Part shown: positions 1-5,040 of the stretch, piece after piece
Layout: each line of letters begins with the position of its first letter
How positions within the stretch are numbered: position 1 is the stretch's first letter
Origin: Pseudomonadota bacterium
GTDB lineage: Bacteria > Pseudomonadota > Gammaproteobacteria > Burkholderiales > Burkholderiaceae_B
DNA: 7,564 nucleotides
Assembly: GCA_023422555.1 (NCBI GenBank)
Contig: JAFAGQ010000031.1
Location: forward strand, 1-7,564
Reading direction: 5' to 3'
The notes under the pieces: model-generated
The model's database searches: none
Told to the model about the DNA's origin: nothing
What the model saw: the letters and a program-made list of their open reading frames with translations, nothing else
Position numbers and translations under genes: made by a program

Positions 1-44
1 AAAAAAACGAGCGTCTGGAAAAAGAGCGTCGCGTTTAAATTCAC
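1..44 (-). CDS. atpF: ATP synthase Fo subunit b, N-terminal fragment
   Basis: This is the first 14 codons plus 2 nt of a minus-strand gene that runs off the left edge. Starting from GTG at 44-42 it reads MNLNATLFFQTLVF. That is the classic start of proteobacterial subunit b: a polar MNLNAT, then the single membrane helix. A Shine-Dalgarno-like AAGGG (57-53) lies 8 nt upstream of the GTG, which supports a non-ATG start. Subunit b anchors in the inner membrane and forms the peripheral stalk that holds F1 against the rotor. Its place after atpE fits the usual order atpB-atpE-atpF. The 147-nt gap from the atpE stop is long for this operon and carries stem-loops. An in-frame upstream ATG at 114 belongs to a different reading frame and gives an unrelated peptide. 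The identification rests on 14 residues plus context. Confidence 0.85.
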   Translation of the reverse strand, partial: MNLNATLFFQTLVF

Positions 45-70
45 GGTCGTTTCCCTTCAATAATGGGCGG

Positions 71-86
71 TTTCGCCTGGGCGAAA
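71..86 (-). other. Small stem-loop upstream of atpF
   Basis: The arms TTTCGC (71-76) and GCGAAA (81-86) pair perfectly around a 4-nt loop. The structure ends 13 nt before the likely atpF Shine-Dalgarno AAGGG (57-53), so it does not cover it. No T-run follows on the minus strand, so it is not an intrinsic terminator. It is the last and weakest of three stem-loops in the atpE-atpF gap. Its role is unknown. Confidence 0.4.
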
Positions 87-116
87 TCCTGAAATTTACT
101 TGAACTTTTGTCATTG

Positions 117-143
117 GCGAACCCTGAAAGATTCAGGGTTCGC
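117..143 (-). promoter_or_regulatory. Strong stem-loop between atpE and atpF
   Basis: The arms GCGAACCCTGA (117-127) and TCAGGGTTCGC (133-143) form a perfect 11-bp stem with a 5-nt loop. The stem lies 48 nt after the atpE stop and 72 nt before the atpF start. In the minus-strand mRNA it is followed by CAATGACAAAAG, so there is no U-tract and simple rho-independent termination is unlikely. A stable intercistronic hairpin just after a gene needed in high copy could shield the atpE transcript from 3' exonucleases or mark an RNA processing site. That is inference; only the structure is visible. Confidence 0.6.
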
Positions 144-147
144 TATT

Positions 148-176
148 CCATCTTGTTCACCACCATCCGAAGATGG
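148..176 (-). other. Stem-loop just after the atpE stop codon
   Basis: The arms CCATCTT (148-154) and AAGATGG (170-176) are perfect 7-bp complements with a 15-nt loop. The structure begins 15 nt after the atpE stop in mRNA order and sits directly next to the stronger 117-143 hairpin. No T-run follows. It may act with its neighbour to protect the 3' end of the atpE segment. The long loop makes it less stable and possibly fortuitous. Confidence 0.35.
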
Positions 177-191
177 CCTTACGTCTTGCTA

Positions 192-428
192 TCAGGCACC
201 AAATGGGCTTGCAAACGCGAACAGCATGGCGATACCAACACCGATCAGGAACGCAGCATCGATAAGACCAGCCAACAAGAACATTTTAGTTTGCAGAACG
301 TTCATCAGTTCTGGCTGACGAGCGGATGCTTCGAGGTATTTACCGCCCATGATACCGATACACGCACCGATAGCGCCCAGGCCGATGATGAAAGCGCAAG
401 CAAGAGCAACGAAAGCTGCTGTGGTCAT
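192..428 (-). CDS. atpE: ATP synthase Fo subunit c
   Basis: This encodes the 78-residue proteolipid whose oligomeric ring turns in the inner membrane as protons pass, driving F1. The hairpin fold is clear. Helix 1 (about 5-27) carries the glycine motif (G16, G18, G21, G25, G28, G29). The cytoplasmic loop is A36-R37-Q38-P39. Helix 2 (about 48-74) carries the proton-binding carboxylate D57 in LAGLIDAAF, the equivalent of E. coli Asp61. I see none of the Gln/Glu/Ser set of sodium-type rings. The start is ATG at 428-426 with an excellent AAGGAG 5 nt upstream, and the stop is TGA at 194-192. Oddity: between G21 and K30 the chain is two residues shorter than the E. coli protein and the Burkholderia protein as I remember them (one GI or AL pair missing), while the loop-to-Asp spacing is normal. 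It lies between atpB and atpF. Confidence 0.97.
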   Translation of the reverse strand: MTTAAFVALACAFIIGLGAIGACIGIMGGKYLEASARQPELMNVLQTKMFLLAGLIDAAFLIGVGIAMLFAFASPFGA

Positions 429-433
429 GACAA

Positions 434-498
434 CTCCTTGTGGTTATGAACCTAAAACAATTTAAAGATGGAAAAATTTACTGCTTAAAAAATGGTAA
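434..498 (-). promoter_or_regulatory. atpE ribosome binding site with A/U-rich leader
   Basis: The minus strand has a near-perfect Shine-Dalgarno AAGGAG (439-434) 5 nt before the atpE ATG. Upstream of it, 451-498 is about 23% G+C (11 of 48) with several T-runs in mRNA sense, and no strong pairing is seen. E. coli atpE is known to have an unstructured U-rich translational enhancer upstream of its ribosome site, which helps make about ten c subunits per complex. An analogous role here is an inference from composition and position. Confidence 0.6.
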
Positions 499-560
499 AC
501 CGGTACATATCTTTCCCGGCCTACCCTCTACGGCATAACAGACTCTGCTATGACGAAACC

Positions 561-1448
561 TTAGTGGCCTTCATGCGACTGACCCAGATACACCAGTGTC
601 AGCATCATGAAAATAAAGGCCTGGAGCAGGATGATCAGGATATGGAAAATAGCCCAGATGGATCCCGCCAGAACCTGGCCAATGCCAAGCCCGATATTCA
701 TTGCGGAGAAACCGGTCCACGCACCACCCAGCAGGGCGATCAGCATGAACAGCAGCTCACCGGCGAACATGTTACCGAACAGCCGCATACCCAGTGAAAC
801 GGTTTTGGCAGCGTATTCGATAATATTGAGCAACAGATTGAAGGGCGACAGCAGAACAGCCGCAAAGCCATGTGCGTGGAAAGGTGCTGTGAACAGCTCT
901 TTCACGAAACCGCCTGGGCTTTTGATTTTGATACCGTAGTAGAACGACAGCAGCAGCACGGCCAGTGACATTCCCATAGGAACGTTCAGGTCAGCCGTAG
1001 GAAGAATGCGATGGTAATAGAGGGGACCGTGTTCATGATGATCACCGGCCAGACCCAGCCATCCGAAAATAGCGCCGGGCAGATCCACCGGAATAAGGTC
1101 AAGCGCATTCATGAGCGCAACCCAGAGGAAAACGGTCAGCGCAAGTGGGGCAATGAATTTGCGGGAGACTTCGTTATGAACAATACTTTTGGCCTGATCG
1201 TTGACCATATCGACGACCATTTCAACGCCAGCCTGAAAACGGCCTGGAACGCCGGAGGTGGCGCGACGCGCGGCCAGCCACAGAAGGAATACGACAACCA
1301 GACCCATGGCCAGAGACCAGAATACGGAGTCATAGTTGATGACGCTCATATCCAGAATGCTGGTTTGAGGATGACCTGTGTTGTTCAGATGTGCCAGGTG
1401 ATGCTGGACATAAGCTGACTGAGGCGATACTTCGGCAGGTGCAGCCAT
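561..1448 (-). CDS. atpB: ATP synthase Fo subunit a
   Basis: This is a 295-residue inner-membrane protein that forms the proton half-channels facing the c ring. The essential arginine is R222 in SLGMRLFGNMFAGE, equal to E. coli Arg210. N226 and E231 match Asn214 and Glu219. In the last helix H269 and Q276 match His245 and Gln252, so the channel residues are the E. coli set. Five hydrophobic segments are visible, near 43-60, 100-120, 157-173, 198-240 (long) and 255-289. The start is ATG at 1448-1446, with GGAGT (1462-1458) 9 nt upstream, and the N-terminus (…YVQHHLAHL) fits betaproteobacterial homologues. The stop is TAA at 563-561. Oddity: the loop after DLIPVDLP is about 9 residues longer than in E. 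coli and histidine-rich (H137, H138, H140, H146). The gene sits 65 nt after atpI and 132 nt before atpE. Confidence 0.97.
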   Translation of the reverse strand: MAAPAEVSPQSAYVQHHLAHLNNTGHPQTSILDMSVINYDSVFWSLAMGLVVVFLLWLAARRATSGVPGRFQAGVEMVVDMVNDQAKSIVHNEVSRKFIAPLALTVFLWVALMNALDLIPVDLPGAIFGWLGLAGDHHEHGPLYYHRILPTADLNVPMGMSLAVLLLSFYYGIKIKSPGGFVKELFTAPFHAHGFAAVLLSPFNLLLNIIEYAAKTVSLGMRLFGNMFAGELLFMLIALLGGAWTGFSAMNIGLGIGQVLAGSIWAIFHILIILLQAFIFMMLTLVYLGQSHEGH

Positions 1449-1468
1449 TTAGTACGTACTCCAAATTC

Positions 1469-1487
1469 GCAGCCTGCTTCAGGCTGC
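1469..1487 (-). other. Stem-loop between atpI and atpB
   Basis: The arms GCAGCCTG (1469-1476) and CAGGCTGC (1480-1487) form a perfect 8-bp, GC-rich stem with a 3-nt loop. It starts 26 nt after the atpI stop, and its downstream end lies 6 nt upstream of the GGAGT ribosome site of atpB (1462-1458). No U-tract follows, so it should not stop transcription by itself. It could limit read-through, stabilise the downstream message or influence atpB translation; none of these is shown. Confidence 0.5.
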
Positions 1488-1513
1488 ATTCTGATTTATC
1501 CCATTTACGCCGG

Positions 1514-2095
1514 CTATTTGAGTTTATTCAACACAAGCAGCAGGACATACCCCTTCAACACAACAACGAGTCCGATCAGCAGCGCAGGCCAGACCAGATA
1601 GGCTCCCCCGAACCTGACAACCAGTGCCAGCAGCGCGAGGGTTCCGCCGATTTTCAGCGCCTGCGTCCAGAAGAACGTAAGCGCTCCGGCGTTTGCCTGA
1701 CTGTATATCTTTACGAGCATATGAAGGGATGCAAATGAGGACGGGATCAGATAGACCAGCCCTCCAGCCAGCGCGGATAGCGCCGCATACCCCCCGGCTA
1801 TGCCCCAGCTTGCCAGTACCGCAAGCAGCAATAATGCTGATTGCGCAAGCACCAGATTCACCAGGCCTTTCGCCGCCCTTGCGTTCATTCTGGCCCGCTC
1901 TTCTGGAGTCAGGCTTAATGGACGCGCTTCTCGTGGCGTTTCGTGTGGCTTTTCTGACATTGCCGGCGCGCTCTTTCCCACAGTGGCGTGTTGGTTATCA
2001 GCAACAGTCGCATTTTGTGATGCGTCGGGCTGCTGATTCCGGTCTTCCGGCAAATGCTTCGTACGACTTTGTGGGATGGCACCCGCTAGTTTCAT
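1514..2095 (-). CDS. atpI: ATP synthase subunit I family protein
   Basis: This is a small membrane protein encoded first in the atp operon. In other bacteria AtpI is not part of the finished enzyme; it is reported to help c-ring assembly or stability, and has been proposed to aid magnesium uptake. From the ATG at 2095 it has 193 residues. Residues 1-75 are hydrophilic and rich in Q, N, A, P and charged residues. Four hydrophobic segments follow (about 77-99, 101-126, 144-161, 164-188). The GGLVYLIPSSFAS stretch (111-123) and the TQALKIG stretch (144-150) fit the family. The start is uncertain. Met46 (1960-1958, MSEKPHETPREARP) gives 148 residues, closer to the usual size. Neither start has a strong ribosome site: GGGGG lies before Met1 and AAGAG before Met46. 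Stop is TAG at 1516-1514. Family assignment rests on topology, motif resemblance and position upstream of atpB. Confidence 0.85.
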   Translation of the reverse strand: MKLAGAIPQSRTKHLPEDRNQQPDASQNATVADNQHATVGKSAPAMSEKPHETPREARPLSLTPEERARMNARAAKGLVNLVLAQSALLLLAVLASWGIAGGYAALSALAGGLVYLIPSSFASLHMLVKIYSQANAGALTFFWTQALKIGGTLALLALVVRFGGAYLVWPALLIGLVVVLKGYVLLLVLNKLK

Positions 2096-2149
2096 GGTAT
2101 TGCCCCCGCGCCGTTCATAACGGTTTTTAGCATTCAGTTAAGCCATGGG

Positions 2150-2179
2150 AGTATATCGTAAATTTCAAGTCACAGGCAA
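2150..2179 (-). promoter_or_regulatory. Candidate sigma70 promoter of the atp operon
   Basis: On the minus strand TTGCCT (2179-2174, 4 of 6 to the -35 consensus) and TATACT (2155-2150, 5 of 6 to the -10) are separated by 18 nt. Transcription would start near 2143, about 48 nt before the longer atpI start. The position in the 101-bp gap between the upstream hydratase gene and atpI is right for the main atp promoter. No clear terminator separates the hydratase gene, so read-through into atp is possible. Confidence 0.55.
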
Positions 2180-2196
2180 GCTGCGGGGACGATTTC

Positions 2197-2976
2197 TTAC
2201 ATATTCTTGAAGGCCGGCGCACGCTTGTTCACGAAGGCATCCATGCCCTCTTTCTGGTCCTGCGTGGCGAACGTTGCGTGAAACACACGACGTTCGAACA
2301 ACAGTCCCTGCTCAAGTGTTGTTTCCTGTGCAACATTGACACATTCCTTGGCCATCATGAGCGCGGTTTGTGACATTCCTGCCATACCCTGGGCAATTTT
2401 GATGACCTCTTCCAGGAAGCCTTCTACCGGAAGCACACGGGCAACCAGGCCGGCACTTTCCGCTTCTTTAACATCCATCATGCGACCGGTAAGTACCAGG
2501 TCCATGGCTTTGGCCTTGCCAATGGCACGCGTCAGCCGCTGTGTACCGCCAAGGCCGGGAATGGTGCCAAGCTTGATTTCAGGCTGACCGAATTTTGCGT
2601 TTTCAGCAGCGTAAATCATGTCGCACATCATGGCCAGCTCGCAGCCGCCGCCCAGCGCGTAACCGGACACCGCAGCAATCACCGGCTTGCGGATGACGTT
2701 CTTGATGGTTTCCCATTCGCCGCAGATGTAATTGCTCTTGTACACATCCATGTAGTCCCAGCCTTTCATGGCGGCAATATCCGCCCCCGCCGCAAAGGCC
2801 TTTTCAGACCCTGTGAGTACGATCACATTGATGCTGTCGTCTCCCTGCAGCGCCAGCAGCGCCTCGCTAAGGGAATGCATAACTTCGTTGCTCAGCGCAT
2901 TGAGCACTTTCGGGCGGTTGATAGTGATGACGCCAACAGCGCCTTCAATACGGGATACGACAAATTCTTCTGACAT
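2197..2976 (-). CDS. Enoyl-CoA hydratase, short-chain crotonase family
   Basis: A 259-residue crotonase that should add water to trans-2-enoyl-CoA to give 3-hydroxyacyl-CoA (EC 4.2.1.17), in beta-oxidation or amino-acid and aromatic-acid breakdown in the cytosol. Both general acid/base glutamates of rat mitochondrial hydratase (Glu144, Glu164) are present with the same spacing: E113 in GGGCELAMMCD and E133 in QPEIKLGTIPG. The oxyanion-hole segments are FAAGADI (61-67) and SGYALGGG (104-111). The C-terminal EGMDAFVNKRAPAFKNM is also typical. Start is ATG at 2976-2974 with GGAGA (2988-2984) 7 nt upstream. The frame stays open to 3054, but only via a TTG with no ribosome site and no family resemblance. 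Stop is TAA at 2199-2197. It is divergent from the M61 peptidase gene and 101 nt upstream of atpI. The substrate cannot be told from sequence; resemblance to ECHS1 suggests short chains. Confidence 0.95.
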   Translation of the reverse strand: MSEEFVVSRIEGAVGVITINRPKVLNALSNEVMHSLSEALLALQGDDSINVIVLTGSEKAFAAGADIAAMKGWDYMDVYKSNYICGEWETIKNVIRKPVIAAVSGYALGGGCELAMMCDMIYAAENAKFGQPEIKLGTIPGLGGTQRLTRAIGKAKAMDLVLTGRMMDVKEAESAGLVARVLPVEGFLEEVIKIAQGMAGMSQTALMMAKECVNVAQETTLEQGLLFERRVFHATFATQDQKEGMDAFVNKRAPAFKNM

Positions 2977-3040
2977 GCTTGGGTCTCCGGATGATCTGAT
3001 TGAGGGCAGTTGCGGCTTGTTCCACACCGCCCGGCATAAC

Positions 3041-3053
3041 TGACATTGTGTCA
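3041..3053. promoter_or_regulatory. Short inverted repeat at the hydratase promoter
   Basis: TGACA and TGTCA arms are separated by TTG. This dyad lies just downstream of a minus-strand TACAAT (3062-3057), which could be the hydratase -10 box, so it would overlap the transcription start near 3050. It could be a small operator. The arms are only 5 bp and no recognised regulator motif is claimed. The matching -35 box is poor. Confidence 0.25.
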
Positions 3054-3075
3054 AATATTGTAGCCATTGAATGAC

Positions 3076-3103
3076 GCAAAAACGACAAACCTCCGGTTTT
3101 TGC
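3076..3103. promoter_or_regulatory. 8-bp inverted repeat between divergent genes
   Basis: The arms GCAAAAAC (3076-3083) and GTTTTTGC (3096-3103) are perfect complements with a 12-nt spacer, so their centres are 20 bp apart, about two helical turns. The repeat lies between the hydratase and M61 start codons. It covers the region where the -35 boxes of both outward promoters would fall, and its right arm abuts the plus-strand -10 box (3104-3109). That geometry fits a regulator dimer controlling one or both genes. No regulator gene is nearby and no family is recognised. A hairpin in RNA is possible but the arms are A/T-rich. Confidence 0.4.
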
Positions 3104-3109
3104 TATAGT
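3082..3109 (+). promoter_or_regulatory. Candidate extended -10 promoter for the M61 peptidase
   Basis: TGCTATAGT at 3101-3109 contains an extended -10 motif (TGn followed by TATAGT, 5 of 6). ACGACA (3082-3087) is a weak -35 match, 16 nt upstream. The start of transcription would be near 3115, giving a leader of about 28 nt to the ATG at 3143. This supports the shorter start for the peptidase, because the longer frame would begin upstream of the promoter. Confidence 0.45.
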
Positions 3110-3142
3110 TGTCGGGTTAATCCTCAGAATGATCGAGCACGC

Positions 3143-4912
3143 ATGCCTCACGTCTTATACAGAATTACCCCCGCAGACCCTGCCGCCCACTACTTTGATG
3201 TCGAAGTCACGATTGACCGTCCGGATCGGCGCGGACAGGTGGTATCACTGCCAGCCTGGATTCCGGGCAGCTATCTGATCCGGGATTTTTCCAGGCATAT
3301 TCATCGCCTGCAGGCCAGAACAGGACGCACACAGCTGGATATCACCAAAGTTGACAACCATACCTGGCAGGTGGCACCGTGTTCGCGGCGTCTGACGCTG
3401 AGCTATCGCGTCTATGCCTGGGATTTGTCCGTCAGGTGCGCGCACCTTGACCAGACGCATGGTTTCTTCAATGGCACCAGCGTGTTTTTGAAAGTTCATG
3501 GCCGGGAGAATCAGCCCTGTGAGGTCGAGATTGCCGCCGGGGCGGACACCGTTCACTGGCGCGTCTATACGAGCCTGAGGCCGGTACGCCGGGGACGTCA
3601 GCCAACGCGCGAGCATCGCTTCGGCCTGTATGAAGCACCCGATTATGACGCTCTGGTGGATCATCCGGTAGAAATGGGCACACCGCATGTTGAGACGTTT
3701 ACCGCTTGCGGCGCGAAACATGAGATGGTATTCACTGGCGTGCTGCCGAATGTGGACTTCAAACGCATTGCGCGCGATGCGGCAAAAATCTGCGAGACGC
3801 AGATCCGCTTTTTTGAACCGGAAACGCATCGCGCGCCGTTTCTGGACAGTGCCGACAAGTATGTATTCATGACCTATGTGACGGGCAAGGACTATGGAGG
3901 CCTGGAGCATCGCGCCTCCACGGCCCTCGTGGCGTCTCGCCCCGATCTGCCCGTGATCGGCAATGAGGAACGCAGCGAAGGCTATACGGGCTTTCTGGGC
4001 CTGGTCAGTCATGAATATTTTCATACCTGGAACGTCAAGCGGATCAAGCCGCAGGCCTTTGCTCCCTATGACCTAACACGACCGAACCTGACCTCACTGC
4101 TCTGGATATTCGAAGGCTTTACCTCGTACTACGATGACCTGATGCTGCTGCGGGCGGGCGTCGTGGAGGAAACGGACTATCTACGGCTTCTGGCAAAGAC
4201 CGTCAGCAATGTGCATCGCGGCCCTGGCCGTCTGCATCAGAGCGTGGCAGACAGTTCCTTTGACGCCTGGAATCGCTACTACCGACAGGATGAAAGTTCG
4301 GTCAACAATATCGTCAGCTATTACACCAAGGGGTCACTGGTCGCACTGGCGCTGGATCTGAGCATTCGCAATGCAACGCGCAACAGGAAATCGCTGGACG
4401 ATGTGATGCGCCTGATGTGGAATAAATACGGACGCCGCTTTTACCAGACGCGCCAGCGTGGCCTGGATGAAGACGAATTCCCTCAGCTGCTGAAACAGGC
4501 AACAGGTGTTGACCTGAGCGATTTTATTGAAGTGGCAACCCGACAGACGCAGGATCTGCCACTGGCGTCTCTGCTGCGCAAACAGGGTGTGCTCCTTGAA
4601 TGGCAGGCCGAACGTCGCGCCCCCGGTATCGGCGCTGTCGTACGTGCAACGGCTGCCGGCGAACCGGGTATTGCCCAGGTTTATGAAGGCAGCCCCGCGC
4701 ATGCTGCCGGTTTGTCGGCAGGAGATGTTCTAGTCGCCCTGGACGGCCTGAAAATTGAAGCCGCCAGCTGGGATAAGTTGCTGGATCGCTATCAGGCAGG
4801 CAGTCAGGTAATGATTCATTATTTCAGACGTGATGAACTGCGCAGCACGACGGTGACATTGCAGGCGCTGCCTGATGACAAGTGCAATCTGAGAAGAGAA
4901 ACCGACGCTTAA
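3143..4912 (+). CDS. Family M61 metallopeptidase with PDZ domain
   Basis: A 589-residue zinc peptidase of the M61 (glycyl aminopeptidase) family. From ATG 3143, an N-terminal beta-rich domain covers about 1-175, with PAWIPGSYLIRDFSRH at 37-52 typical of the family. The catalytic domain carries GLEHR at 253-257 and the zinc site HEYFH at 290-294 (ligands H290 and H294, catalytic E291). E324 in WIFEGFTSYY is the likely third ligand. A PDZ domain spans about 504-576, with GSPAHAAGLSAGDVLVALDG at its core. There is no signal peptide or membrane helix, so it is probably cytosolic. The known M61 enzyme from Sphingomonas removes N-terminal glycine or alanine; the substrate here is unknown. The frame stays open upstream to an ATG at 3071, but that stretch lacks family resemblance and spans the likely promoter. 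The ribosome site at 3143 is weak. Stop is TAA; it converges on the moeB-like gene. Confidence 0.93.
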   Translation: MPHVLYRITPADPAAHYFDVEVTIDRPDRRGQVVSLPAWIPGSYLIRDFSRHIHRLQARTGRTQLDITKVDNHTWQVAPCSRRLTLSYRVYAWDLSVRCAHLDQTHGFFNGTSVFLKVHGRENQPCEVEIAAGADTVHWRVYTSLRPVRRGRQPTREHRFGLYEAPDYDALVDHPVEMGTPHVETFTACGAKHEMVFTGVLPNVDFKRIARDAAKICETQIRFFEPETHRAPFLDSADKYVFMTYVTGKDYGGLEHRASTALVASRPDLPVIGNEERSEGYTGFLGLVSHEYFHTWNVKRIKPQAFAPYDLTRPNLTSLLWIFEGFTSYYDDLMLLRAGVVEETDYLRLLAKTVSNVHRGPGRLHQSVADSSFDAWNRYYRQDESSVNNIVSYYTKGSLVALALDLSIRNATRNRKSLDDVMRLMWNKYGRRFYQTRQRGLDEDEFPQLLKQATGVDLSDFIEVATRQTQDLPLASLLRKQGVLLEWQAERRAPGIGAVVRATAAGEPGIAQVYEGSPAHAAGLSAGDVLVALDGLKIEAASWDKLLDRYQAGSQVMIHYFRRDELRSTTVTLQALPDDKCNLRRETDA

Positions 4913-5040
4913 ATAGTGACACCAGCGGCTGAGGGGTGAATTTTTGGCTCACGCCGGATAGGTATTGGAATCACGTGAGTCAGACTGAATAAGCTGAACG
5001 AGGCTCTTCGCTCTTCTATCGCAGATGATGCCGAACGCAT

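Noticed and set aside
485..522. Possible attenuator after atpB: CCGG-based stem followed on the minus strand by T6
   Set aside because: Only four G-C pairs plus wobble pairs, a 12-nt loop, and the T-run is not adjacent to the stem.
1011..1418. Plus-strand open frame of 135 codons across atpB
   Set aside because: It is antisense to an unmistakable subunit a; its peptide has no family features or good ribosome site.
2111..2128. Plus-strand hairpin CCGTT-cat-AACGG followed by five T, terminator-like
   Set aside because: The stem is only 5 bp and there is no plus-strand gene upstream to terminate; on the minus strand no T-run follows.
2977..3054. N-terminal extension of the hydratase to a TTG at 3054
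   Set aside because: There is no ribosome site, no family resemblance in the extra 26 residues, and it would overlap the probable promoter; the ATG at 2976 has GGAGA at good spacing.
3071..3142. N-terminal extension of the M61 peptidase to the ATG at 3071
   Set aside because: The extra 24 residues do not look like the family start and the segment contains the inverted repeat and extended -10 box.
3245..4024. Long open frame (259 codons) on the minus strand inside the M61 peptidase gene
   Set aside because: The plus-strand gene has zinc-site motifs and full family length; the antisense frame shows no recognisable domain and is expected in G+C-rich coding DNA.
4913..5040. Search for a bidirectional terminator between the convergent M61 and moeB-like genes
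   Set aside because: Only weak 4-bp pairings and an 8-bp palindrome TCACGTGA (4971-4978) were found; no stable stem with a T-run on either strand.
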